NCBI RefSeq assembly: GCF_003086295.3
Contig: NC_092044.1
Span: 9,760,843-9,824,842, forward strand
Reading direction: 5' to 3'
DNA: 64,000 nucleotides
DNA from: Arachis hypogaea
Lineage: Eukaryota; Streptophyta; Magnoliopsida; Fabales; Fabaceae
Positions 1-9,300 of this stretch are shown piece by piece (positions within the stretch are counted from its first letter, which is position 1; every line of letters starts with the position of its first letter). Position numbers and translations under genes: made by a program. The notes below the pieces were generated by a model. It searched no databases, had not been told where the DNA came from, and saw nothing but the letters and a program-made list of their open reading frames with translations.

Positions 1-287
1 TAGGAAGACCTTTCCTAGCCACAGCAGGAGCTGTGATAGATGTCAACAGAGGCGAGTTAGTCCTTCAATTGAATGGGGACTACCTTGTGTTTAAGGCACA
101 TGGCCATCCCTCTGTGACAAAAGAGAGTAAGCATGAAGAGCTTCTCTCAGTTCAGAGTCAAGAAGAGCCCACACAGTCAAACTCTAAGTTTGGTGTTGTG
201 AGGCCACAACCAAACTCTAAGTTTGGTGTTAAGATCCCATATCCAAACTCTAAGTTTGGTGTGGACAACTATACAACATTGACCTGA
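1..287 (+). CDS. Gag-protease polyprotein, C-terminal part (cut by window edge)
   Basis: The open frame enters from the left edge and ends at TGA 285-287. It matches the last ~95 residues of the intact gag-protease ORF on the minus strand at 21887-24211, so the real start lies outside the window. The visible part begins in the GRPFLATAG stretch, the conserved C-terminal flap/ILGRPF region of retropepsin-like proteases. It ends with a heptapeptide PNSKFGV or close variant three times over, encoded by the same TAAGTTTGGTGT motif that occurs in non-coding parts of the element. The product would be the structural protein and protease of a Ty3/gypsy (Athila-type) element. No reverse transcriptase follows the stop codon. 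Confidence 0.85.
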   Translation, partial: GRPFLATAGAVIDVNRGELVLQLNGDYLVFKAHGHPSVTKESKHEELLSVQSQEEPTQSNSKFGVVRPQPNSKFGVKIPYPNSKFGVDNYTTLT

Positions 288-322
288 TCACCTTGTGGCT
301 CCATGAGAGCCACTGTCAAGCT

Positions 323-360
323 ATTGACATTAAAGAAGCGCTTGTTGGGAGGCAACCCAA
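323..360 (+). promoter_or_regulatory. Conserved post-stop hairpin motif
   Basis: About 35 bases after the gag-protease stop, the string GACATTAAAGAAGCGCTTG is followed by TTGGGAGGCAACCCAA, which folds as a 5-bp stem (345-349 with 356-360). The same block follows every gag-protease ORF here (21814-21851, 31360-31397, 44115-44152) and, with one changed base, the pol stop at 10951-10985. Conservation between otherwise different internal regions argues for a cis-acting role. What it does is unknown to me. Confidence 0.6.
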
Positions 361-512
361 TTTTATTTATCTAATTTTATTTTATTTTGTTTTATTGTTA
401 TTTTTGTGTTTTATTAGGTACATGATCATGAGAAGTCACGAAAAAAATCAAAAAAATTAAAAACAGAGTCAAAAACAGAAGAAAAAAATTTTCACCCTGG
501 AGGACGCACGGG

Positions 513-754
513 CTGGCGTTCAACGCCAGTAAGATGCATCTGGCTGGCGTTCAACGCTAGAACAGAGCACCATTCTGGCGCTGAACGCCAGAAACAAGCA
601 ACATCCTGGCGCTGAACGCCAGGAATGTGCCTGGAGGAGACAGGCTGGCGTTAAACGCCAGCAACAAGCATGAAACTGGCGTTTAACGCCAGAAACATGC
701 ATTACATGGGCGTTGAATGCCCAGAACGTGCACCAATGGGCATTTGAACGCCAG
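513..754 (+). repeat. 31-bp-pitch palindrome array (8 units)
   Basis: Eight units of the 17-bp palindrome CTGGCGTTNAACGCCAG and close variants start at 513, 544, 575, 606, 645, 676, 707 and about 737. The spacing is 31 bp except for one 39-bp step. Spacers of ~14 bp are A-rich and related (AAACAAGCATGAA type). Units 2, 7 and 8 have decayed arms. The array lies between the gag-protease stop and the ORF2 leader and would be transcribed as a string of small hairpins. Confidence 0.9.
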
Positions 755-1092
755 AATGATGTACGAAGGCAATTTACATGCCTATATGGTGAAGGAATGG
801 TATTTCTTTTCACCTCAGGATCTGTGGACCCCACAGGATCCCCACCTACCATATTCCCACCTTTTCTTTTAATCCTAATCACACTCTCTTAATCCAAATC
901 TCATTTCACTCTTCCCAATATCACACTTCCCAAAAACCTTCACCAATCACCTCAATTCCTCTTCCCAATTACCCCATTCACCATTCACATCAACCCACTC
1001 TTCCCCATAAACCCCACCTACCTTCATAAAATTCAAATTCACTTTCCCACCCATTCCCACCCAAAATGGCCGAATACCCACCCTCCCTCTCC

Positions 1093-1102
1093 CTATAAAT
1101 AC
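1093..1102 (+). promoter_or_regulatory. TATA box of a probable internal promoter for ORF2
   Basis: CTATAAATAC lies in a C/T-rich stretch ~190 bp before the ORF2 start and is followed by a pyrimidine-rich leader (TTCTTCTCC runs), the layout of a plant Pol II core promoter with Y patch. The same box is kept at 21072-21081 (minus strand), 32128-32137 and 44885-44894. It could give ORF2 its own transcript. That is inference from layout only. Confidence 0.5.
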
Positions 1103-1220
1103 CCTTCCCTTCTACTTCATTTTTCACACAACACAACCCCTTCTTCTCCCACATAGCCGAACCTACTTCTCCCCCTCTCCACTATATTCTCTTCTTCTTC
1201 TTCTACTCTTCTTTTCTTTC

Positions 1221-1257
1221 TTGCTCGAGGACGAGCAAAATTTTAAGTTTGGTGTGG
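1221..1257 (+). promoter_or_regulatory. Internal hairpin plus PPT-like motif upstream of ORF2
   Basis: TTGCTCG-AGGA-CGAGCAA (1221-1238) forms a perfect 7-bp hairpin and is followed by TTTTAAGTTTGGTGTGG (1241-1257). It mirrors the hairpin and motif placed directly before the 3' LTR (3488-3525), where the stem is GTTGCTTG/CAAGCAAC, so the stem has changed in a base-paired way. Other copies: 20917-20953 (-), 32256-32292, 45013-45049. Confidence 0.55.
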
Positions 1258-1292
1258 TAAAAGCATAGCTTTTTGTTTTTCCATTACCATCA

Positions 1293-2433
1293 ATGGCACC
1301 TAAGGCCGGAGTATCCTCTAAAAAAAGGAAAGGGAAGACAAAAGCTTCCACCTCCGAGTCATGGGAGAAGGAAAGATTCATCTCCAAGAGCCATCAAGAC
1401 CACTTCTATGATGTTGTGGCAAAGAAGAAGGTGATCCCCGAGGTCCCTTTCAAGCTCAAAAAGAATGAGTATCCGGAAATCCGACATGAAATCCAAAGAA
1501 GAGGGTGGGAAGTCCTAACCAACCCCATGCAACAAGTTGGAATATTGATGGTTCAAGAGTTCTATGCCAATGCATGGATCACTAGGAACCGTGATCAAAG
1601 TATGAACCCGAATCCAAAGAACTATCTTACAATGGTTCGGGGGAAATACTTAGATTTTAGTCCGGAAAATGTGAGGTTGGCGTTTCACTTGCCCATGATG
1701 CAAGAAGATGAACGCCCCTACACTAGAAGGGTCAACTTTAATCAAAGGTTGGACCAAGTCCTTACGGATATATGTGTGGAAGGAGCCCAATGGAGAATAG
1801 ACTCCAAAGGCAAGCCAGTTCAACTAAGAAGACTGGATCTCAAGCCCGTGGCTAGAGGATGGTTGGAGTTCATCCAAAGATCCATCATTCCTACTAGCAA
1901 CCGATCTGAAGTTACTGTGGATCGGGCCATCATGATCCATAGCATCATGATTGGAGAGGAAGTAGAAGTTCATGAGGTCATCTCCAATGAACTCTACAAA
2001 ATAGCCGACAAGTCCTCACCCATGGCACGGCTAGCTTTCCCTCACCTTATTTGCCATCTATGTTGGAGTTATCATAGATGGAGATGTCTCCATTGAAGAA
2101 GACAAGCCCATCACCAAGAAAAGGATGGAGCAAGCAAGAGAAGCTCCTCACGGCCCTCAAGAAGTGCATGAGGAAGCTCATCATCAACAAATTCCTGAGA
2201 TACCTCAAGGAATGCACTTTCCTCCCAACAACTATTGGGAGCAACTCAACACCTCCTTAGAAGATTTGAGCCATAATGTGGAACAATTAAGGGTGGAACA
2301 TCATGAGCACTCCATCATTCTCCAAGAAATAAGAGAAGACCAAAGAGCAATGAGGGAGGAGCAACAAAGGCAAGGAAGGGACATAGAAGAGCTGAAGAAC
2401 ATCATTGGCCCTTCAAGAAGAAGACGCCACTAA
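1293..2433 (+). pseudogene. ORF2, Athila env-position protein (plant transposon protein domain), frameshifted
   Basis: It starts with MAPKAGVSSKK at 1293. Compared with the intact 382-codon copy at 45085-46233 it lacks 8 bp (ACTCAGCT) near 2063, which shifts the frame and stops it at 2096. The original frame resumes at 2125-2433. The N-terminal ~250 residues resemble the 'putative plant transposon protein' domain found in the third ORF of Athila/Calypso elements (ARGWLEF, RSIIPTSNRSEV and ARLAFPHLICHLC are the recognisable segments). The C-terminal part is Q/E/R-rich and predicted coiled coil, ending in an RRRRH tail. There is no signal peptide or membrane segment, so a true envelope role is doubtful. 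The same 8-bp deletion is in 19741-20881. Confidence 0.75.
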
Positions 2434-3487
2434 AGGTGGATTCATTCCTTATTCTTTATTTCTTTCTGTTTTCGGTTTTTAGTGTTGTGTTTATCTATGT
2501 TTTGTGTCTTTACTTCATGATCATTAGTATGTAACCATGCCTTAAAGCTATGAATTAAATCCATTAATCCTTCACCTCTCTTAAATGAAAAATGTTTTAA
2601 TTCAAAAGAACAAGAAGTACATGAATTTCGAATTTATCCTTGAATTTAATTTAATTATATTGATGTGGTGGCAATACTTTCTGTTTTCTGAATGAATGCT
2701 TGAACAGTGCATATTTTTGATCTTGTTGTTTATGAGTGTTAAAATTGTTGGCTCTTGAAAGAATGATGAACAAAGAGAAATGTTATTGATGATCTGAAAA
2801 ATCATGAAATTGATTCTTGAAGCAAGAAAAAGCAGTGAAAAAGGAAGCTTGCGAAAAAAAATGGCGAAAAAAATTAGAAAGAAAAAGAAAAAGCAAGCAG
2901 AAAAAGCCAATAGCCCTTAAAACCAAAAGGCAAGGGTAAAAAGGATCCAAGGCTTTGAGCATCAATGGATAGGAGGGCCCAAGGAAATTAAATCCAGGCC
3001 TAACCGGCTAAACCAAAGCTGTCCCTAACCATGTGCTTATGTCATGAAGGTCCAAGTCAAAAGCTTGAGACTGAGTGGTTAAAGTCGTGATCCAAAGCAA
3101 AAGAGTGTGCTTAAGAGCTCTGGACACCACTAACTGGGGACTCTAGCAAAGCTGAGTCACAATCTGAAAAGGTTCACCCAGTTATGTGTCTGTGGCATTT
3201 GTGTATCCGGTGGTAATACTGGAAAACAAAATGCTTAGGGCCACAGCCAAGACTCATAAGTAGCTGTGTTCAAGAATCAACATGCTTAACTAGGAGAGTC
3301 AATAATACTATCTGAAATTCTGAGTTCCCAGAGATGCCAATCACTCTGAACTTCAAAGGAAAAAGTGAGATGCCAAAACTGTTCAGAAGCAAAAAGCTAC
3401 AAGTCCCGCTCATCTAATTAAATTAATATTCATTGATATTCTGAGATTTATAGTATATTCTCTTCTTTTTATCCTAATTGATTTTCA
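2434..3487 (+). other. 3' non-coding region of the pol-less element
   Basis: About 1 kb of transcribed-type, non-coding sequence between ORF2 and the 3' LTR, with an A-rich GAAAAAG tract near 2830-2900. No ORF with recognisable content is present. The equivalent stretches are 14012-15087 and 18686-19740 (minus strand), 33470-34525 and 46234-47291. Confidence 0.6.
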
Positions 3488-3525
3488 GTTGCTTGGGGAC
3501 AAGCAACAATTTAAGTTTGGTGTTG
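3488..3525 (+). promoter_or_regulatory. Hairpin and polypurine-tract-like site next to LTR A
   Basis: GTTGCTTG-GGGA-CAAGCAAC (3488-3507) is a perfect 8-bp hairpin with a four-base loop. TTAAGTTTGGTGTTG (3511-3525) then runs straight into LTR A. Its position is that of the plus-strand primer (PPT), and Athila elements have a related AAGTTTGGGGGTG-type sequence there. The purine run here is interrupted by T. Copies: 13974-14011 and 18648-18685 (minus strand), 34526-34563, 47292-47329. Confidence 0.6.
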
Positions 3526-5296
3526 TGATGAGCGGATAATTTATACGCTTTTTGGCATTGTTTTTAGGTAGTTTTTAGTAAGTTTGAGCTACTTTTAGGG
3601 ATGTTTTCATTAGTTTTTATGCTAAATTCACATTTCTGGACTTTACTATGAGTTTGTGTGTTTTTCTGTGATTTCAGGTAAATTCTGACTGAAATTGAGG
3701 GACTTGAGCAAAACTCTGAAGAAGGCTGACAAAAGGACTGCTGATGCTGTTGGAATCTGACCTCCCTGCACTCGAAATGGATTTTCTGGAGCTACAGAAT
3801 TCCAATTGGCGCGCTCTCAAAGGCGTTGGAAAGTAGACATCCACGGCTTTCCAGAAATATATAATAGTCCATACTTTATTCGAAGATTGACGACGTAACT
3901 TGGCGTTGAACGCCAAGTTCATGCTGCTGTCTGGAGTTAAACGCCAGAAAAACGTCATGATCCGGAGTTGAACGCCCAAAACACGTCATAACTCGGAGTT
4001 CAACTCCAAGAGAAGTCTCAGCTCGTGGATTGATCAAGCTCAGCCCAAGCATACACCAAGTGGGCCCCGGAAGTGAATTTATGCATCAAATACTTACTCA
4101 TGTAAACCCTAGTAGCTAGTCTAGTATAAATAGGATAAGTTACTATTGTATTAGATATCTTTTGACAGTTTAATCTCTTGAATATTCGGTCACTTGATCA
4201 TGGAGAGGGCTGGCCATTCGGCCATGCCTGAACCTCTTTTACTTATGTATTTTCAACGGTGGAGTTTCTGCACACCATAGATTAAGGGTGTGGAGCTCTG
4301 CTGTACCTCAAGTATTAATGCAATTCTATTTTCTTTTATTCAAATCTCTCTTATTCTTATTCCAAGATATTCATTCGTACCCAAGAACATGATGAGTGTA
4401 ATGATGAAAGTGACGATCATTATCATTCTCACTTATGAACGCACGTGATTGACAACCACTTCCGTTCTACATGCAACCGAGCTTGAATTTGTATCTCTTA
4501 GATTCCCCAACAGAATCTTCGTGGTATAAGCTAGATAGATGGCGGCATTTATGAGGATCCGGAAAGTCTCACCTTGTCTGTGGTATTCCGAGTAGGATCC
4601 TGGGAATCCGGAAAGTCTCACCTTGTCTGTGGTATTCCGAGTAGGATTCCGGTAATGAATGACTGTGACGTGCTTCGGACTTGCAAGTGCTGGGCGTTAG
4701 TGACAGACGCAAAAGAATCAAGGGATTCTATTCCAGTAGGCGCAGGAACCAACCAGTGATTAGCCGTGCTGTGACAGAGTGCGTGAGCGTAGTTTTCACT
4801 GCGAGGATGGGATGTAGCTATCAACCATGGGTGATGCCTCCAGACGATTAGCCGTGCGAGTGACAGCCGCATAGGATCATTTTCCCGAGAGGATTGAAAG
4901 TAGCCACCGCTGATGGTGAACCCCTATATACAGCTTGCCATGGAAAGGAGTAAGAAGGATTGAGTTGAAGAAGTGGGAAAACAGGCGTCCTTGAGCCATA
5001 CAGTATCTCCATTCGCTTATCTGAAATTCCCACCAATGAATCAGCATAAGTATTCTATCCCTTTTATTATTTATTTTCTTATTTCTATTTTCGAAACCAT
5101 CAATCAATTTAATCTGCCTAACTGAGATTTACAAGGTGACCATAGCTTGCTTCATACCAACAATCTCTGTGGGATCGACCCTTACTCACGTAAGGTTTAT
5201 TACTTGGACGACCCAGTACACTTGCTGGTTAGTTGAACGGAGTTGTGAGCTTCTCTAACAGTGCCTGAAACTCTTTTATCACAATTTCGTCCACCA
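3526..5296 (+). repeat. LTR A (1771 bp)
   Basis: Starts TGATGAGCGG and ends CGTCCACCA, so it has TG...CA ends. A TATA box (TATAAATAG, 4125-4133) marks the U3/R border. The U3 carries four palindromic or half-palindromic units exactly 31 bp apart (centres aligned at 3904, 3935, 3966, 3997). A 49-bp tandem duplication with GGAAAGTCTCACC at 4561 and again at 4610 lies in the downstream part. The length equals LTRs C, E and G. It is followed by the PBS and preceded by the PPT-like site of the upstream unit, so it is shared by two internal regions. Confidence 0.9.
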
Positions 5297-5302
5297 AGTT
5301 TT

Positions 5303-5320
5303 TGGCGCCGTTGCCGGGGA
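5303..5320 (+). promoter_or_regulatory. Primer-binding site, tRNA-Asp type
   Basis: TGGCGCCGTTGCCGGGGA starts six bases after LTR A. It is complementary to the 3' end of plant tRNA-Asp including CCA, the usual primer of Athila elements. Five further copies are listed in this annotation. Confidence 0.85.
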
Positions 5321-5908
5321 TTATTGAGTTTGAACAATTGAAGGCATATTTTATTTCTTAGATCAGGAATAATTTATTTTTGTTGTTACAGAGTCATTAA
5401 ATTTTGATAGGATAGTTTCTTTTCAAAAATTTCTTTTCAAAATTATTATTTTTCTTAATTAATTGTTGATTTTTCGTGAATTTAGTGTCTTATTTTAAGT
5501 TTGGTGTTTTCTTGTTAATCTCTTTATAATTTTCGAAAATTTTATTAAAGTTTTCTAAAAATTTTAAGTTTGGTGTTCTTTCTTTTGTTCTTGGTGTTCT
5601 TGTGAATCTTCAAATTGTTCTTGAGTTTTTCTTGTGTCTGGTTCTTAAAATTTTTAAGTTTGGTGTTCCTTGGTGTTTTTCCTCCAAAAATTTTTGAAAA
5701 TAAGGAGCATTAGATTTAAAAATTTTAAGTCTTGTGCCTTTTGTGTGTTTTTCTCTTTCATCACAAAATTCAAAAAAAAAATATTTCAAATTTCAATTTC
5801 AAAATATTTCCAATTTCCTTTATTTATTTCGTTTTTATTTTATTTTATAAAAATTAATTTTTATAAAATAAATAATAGCAACATACATATCATCTCTTTT
5901 ATTCCATC
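5321..5908 (+). other. 5' leader of the pol-bearing element
   Basis: A T-rich untranslated leader containing three full copies of TTTTAAGTTTGGTGT (5494-5508, 5563-5577, 5653-5667) plus degenerate ones. Bases 5297 to about 5797 recur inverted at about 11830-12329. No credible ORF is present. Confidence 0.6.
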
Positions 5909-6361
5909 ATGGAATTAAGTGGGAATGATCAGTCCAGGAGGACTCTGGGGTCATATGCTAACCCCACTACTGCTTCATATGGGGGTAGTATCTGTATACC
6001 CTCCATTGGAGTTAGTAGCTTTGAGTTGAATCCTCAGCTCATTATCATGGTGCAGCAAAACTGCCAGTATTCTGGTCTTCCACATGAAGAACCTACAGAG
6101 TTTTTGGCACAATTTTTACAATTTGCTGACACAGTACATGATAAAGAAGTGGATCAGGATGTCTACAGATTATTACTGTTTCCATTTGCTGTAAAAGATC
6201 AAGCTAAGAGGTGGTTAAATAACCAGCCTAAGAACAGCATAAAAACATGGAAACAGCTGTCAGAAAAATTTCTGAATCACTATTTCCCTCCAAAACGGAT
6301 GACACAGCTGAGGCTAAGCATCCAAGGCTTCAAACAAGGAGATAATGAATCCCTTTTATGA
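5909..6361 (+). pseudogene. gag: Gag N-terminal part of the pol-bearing element, separated by a frameshift
   Basis: 150 codons from MELSGNDQSR at 5909. The retrotransposon gag core is clear: LLLFPFAVKDQAKRWLNNQP and FLNHYFPPKRM align with LMLFPFAVRDRARIWLDSQP and FLDKFFPP of the gag at 21887-24211. The frame ends at TGA just after GDNESLL, where a run of four T (CCCTTTTATG) has one T more than the related gag needs. The rest of Gag continues in the +1 frame from 6345, with 17 bases of overlap. A decayed frame is the simplest reading. A programmed +1 shift cannot be excluded from sequence alone. Confidence 0.8.
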
Positions 6362-9300
6362 TGCCTGGGAGAGATACAGAGAGATGTTAAGAAAATGCCC
6401 CTCTGAAATGTTTTCAGAATGGGTGCAATTAGACATCTTTTACTATGGACTTACAGAAAAAGCTCAGATTTCTCTAGACCACTCAGCTGGTGGATCTATA
6501 CATATGAGAAAAACAATTGAAGAAGCTCAAGAGCTTATTGATACAGTTGCCAGAAATCAGCATCTGTATCTAAACAGTGAATCTTCCATGAAAGAAGAAG
6601 CTAGAACAGTAACTGTTGAACTCAGTCCGGTGGATCAGGCTAATGAAATTAATCAGCAATTAGACTTTCTAACTCAGCAGCTAGCCGAATTCAAGGAAAT
6701 ATTACAGGAAACAAGAATGGCTAACAGGAATATGGAAGTGCAATTAAAGCAGACAGAAAAACAACTGTCAAAACAAATAGCAGAAGAATGCCAAGCAGTT
6801 CAACTAAGAAGTGGGAAAACATTGAATAACTCACTTCAAAGCAGCAGGAAGCCAAGAAATGAACAGATGTCTACTCAAAATCCCTCTGAGGACAATCAGA
6901 GCCCAGAGAGGAATGATGCTGGTGCTGAACGCCCAGACCATGCTCATTCCTGGCGTTCAACGCCAGAAACAAGCATGAATCCGGCGTTGAACGCCCAAAG
7001 GGAACATGGTTCTGGCGTTCAAACACCAGTAACAAATGGGGAGATGGCGTCTAACACCACTCCAGCTTCTACCCCTGGCATTCAAATGCCAGTGGGTGAT
7101 CAGTCACATACAAGTGCTGATAACAACCCTTCTAAAAAGGCTTCCCAACCCACTTCTGTAAGTAATAAACCTGCAGCAACTAAGGTTGAGGAATACAAAG
7201 CCAAAATGCCTTATCCTCAAAAACTCCGCCAAGCGGAACAGGATAAGCAATTTGCCCGCTTTGCAGACTATCTCAGGACTCTTGAAATAAAGATTCCGTT
7301 TGCAGAAGCACTTGAGCAAATACCCTCTTATGCTAAGTTCATGAAAGAGATCTTAAGTCATAAGAAGGATTGGAGGGAGACTGAAAGAGTTTACCTCACT
7401 GAAGAATGCAGTGCAGTCATTCTGAAGAGCTTACCTGAGAAGCTTAAAGATCCTGGAAGCTTTATGATACCATGCACATTAGAAGGTACTTGTACCAAGC
7501 AAGCTTTATGTGATCTTGGGGCAAGTATCAATCTAATACCTGCATCTACTATCAGAAAGCTTGGTTTGACTGAAGAAATCAAACCAACCAGGATATGTCT
7601 TCAACTTGCTGATGGCTCCATTAAATACCCATCAGGAGTGATCGAAGACATGATTGTCAAGGTCGGGCCATTCGCCTTTCCTACTGACTTTGTGGTGCTG
7701 GAAATGGAGGAGCACAAGAGTGCAACTCTCATTCTAGGAAGACCTTTCCTAGCCACTGGCCGAACCCTCATTGATGTCCAAAAAGGGGAAGTAACCTTGA
7801 GAGTCAATGAGGAGGAGTTTAAGTTGAATGTTGTCAAAGCCATGCAACATCCAGACACCCCAAATGACTACATGAGTGTTGATATTATTGACTCTCTGGT
7901 AAGAGAGGTCAATATGGCTGAGAGTCTCGAATCAGAGCTAGAGGACATCTTTAAAGATGTTCAGCCTGATTTGGAGGAATCAGAGAAGATAATAGAACCT
8001 CTGAAAATCCCTCAAGAAGAGGAGAAACCTCCAAAACCCGAACTCAAACCATTACCACCATCCCTGAAATATGCATTTCTGGGAGAAGGTGATACTTTTC
8101 CTGTAATTATAAGCTCTACCTTAGAGCCACAGGAAGAGGAAGCACTAATTCAAGTGCTAAGGACGCACATGACAGCTCTTGGGTGGTCCATTAGTGATCT
8201 TAAGGGCATTAGCCCAGCCAGATGCATGCACAAAATCTTGCTGGAGGATGACGCCAAGCCAGTGGTTCAACCACAAAGGCGGCTGAATCCAGCTATGAAA
8301 GAAGTGGTGCAGAAAGAGGTCACTAAATTACTAGAGGCTGGGATTATTTATCCTATTTCTGACAGCCCCTGGGTGAGCCCTGTTCAAGTTGTCCCTAAGA
8401 AAGGAGGCATGACAGTGGTTCATAATGAAAAAAATGAACTGGTTCCTACAAGGACAGTTACAGGGTGGCGTATGTGCATTGATTATAGAAGGCTCAATAC
8501 AGCCACCAGAAAGGATCATTTTCCTTTACCATTCATAGACCAGATGCTAGAAAGACTAGCAGGTCATGAATACTACTGCTTCCTGGATGGATATTCAGGT
8601 TATAATCAAATTGCAGTAGATCCCCAGGATCAAGAGAAAACGGCATTCACATGTCCATCTGGAGTATTTGCTTACAGAAGGATGCCATTTGGCCTGTGCA
8701 ATGCACCTGCAACCTTTCAGAGGTGCATGCTCTCAATTTTCTCTGATATGGTGGAAAAATTCCTGGAAGTCTTCATGGATGACTTCTCAGTATTTGGAGA
8801 CTCATTCAGCTCCTGCCTTAACCATTTAGCACTTGTTCTGAAAAGATGCCAAGAGACTAACCTGGTTTTAAACTGGGAAAAATGTCACTTTATGGTGACT
8901 GAAGGAATTGTCCTTGGGCACAAAATTTCGAACAAGGGAATAGAGGTGGATCAAGCTAAGGTAGAAGTAATTGAAAAATTACCACCACCTGCTAATGTTA
9001 AGGCAATCAGAAGCTTTCTGGGGCATGCAGGATTCTATAGGAGGTTCATAAAAGATTTTTCAAAAATCGCCAAACCTCTGAGCAACCTGTTAGCTGCTGA
9101 CACGCCATTTATCTTTGATAAAGAGTGTCTGCAGGCATTTGAGACTCTGAAAGTTAAATTGGTTACTGCACCAATCATCTCTGCACCAGACTGGACATTA
9201 CCATTTGAATTGATGTGTGATGCCAGTGACCATGCCATTGGTGCAGTGTTGGGACAAAGGCATGACAAGCTTTTGCACGTCATTTACTATGCCAGCCGTG

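Larger units (their letters stand above)
1..5296 (+). mobile_element. 3' half of a pol-less Athila-type LTR retrotransposon with LTR A (block 1)
   Basis: Order: gag-protease tail, post-stop hairpin motif, 31-bp palindrome array, TATA-containing leader, broken ORF2, a ~1-kb AT-rich 3' non-coding stretch (2434-3487), hairpin/PPT-like site, LTR A. The whole segment is a near-identical inverted copy of 16877-22173: lengths differ by one base, and both carry the same 8-bp deletion in ORF2. The 5' half lies to the left of the window. LTR A doubles as the 5' LTR of the pol-bearing unit that follows. Confidence 0.85.

Noticed and set aside
513..754. Regular palindromic repeats with similar-size spacers, superficially like a CRISPR array (also at 11119-11449, 21420-21661, 31548-31789, 44305-44546)
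   Set aside because: The genome is a plant's. The repeats are 17-bp palindromes, the spacers are ~14 bp and related to each other, and the arrays lie inside retrotransposons. No cas genes are present.
520..882. 120-codon ORF on the opposite strand over the palindrome array (recurs at 21292, 31555, 44312)
   Set aside because: It is open only because the palindromic 31-bp repeat lacks stops in that frame. It is antisense to the element with no recognisable protein content.
1293..2433. Calling ORF2 a true envelope glycoprotein
   Set aside because: It sits in the env position of Athila-type elements, but no signal peptide, transmembrane segment or cleavage site is visible in any copy.
4433..5107. 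Several 60-85 codon ORFs inside the LTR, repeated in every LTR copy
   Set aside because: They lie in LTR regulatory sequence on the antisense strand, overlap each other in different frames, and are conserved only because the LTRs are copies.
5303..5320. tRNA-Asp gene fragment
   Set aside because: Only the 18 bases complementary to the tRNA 3' end are present, directly after an LTR, which is a primer-binding site and not a tRNA gene.
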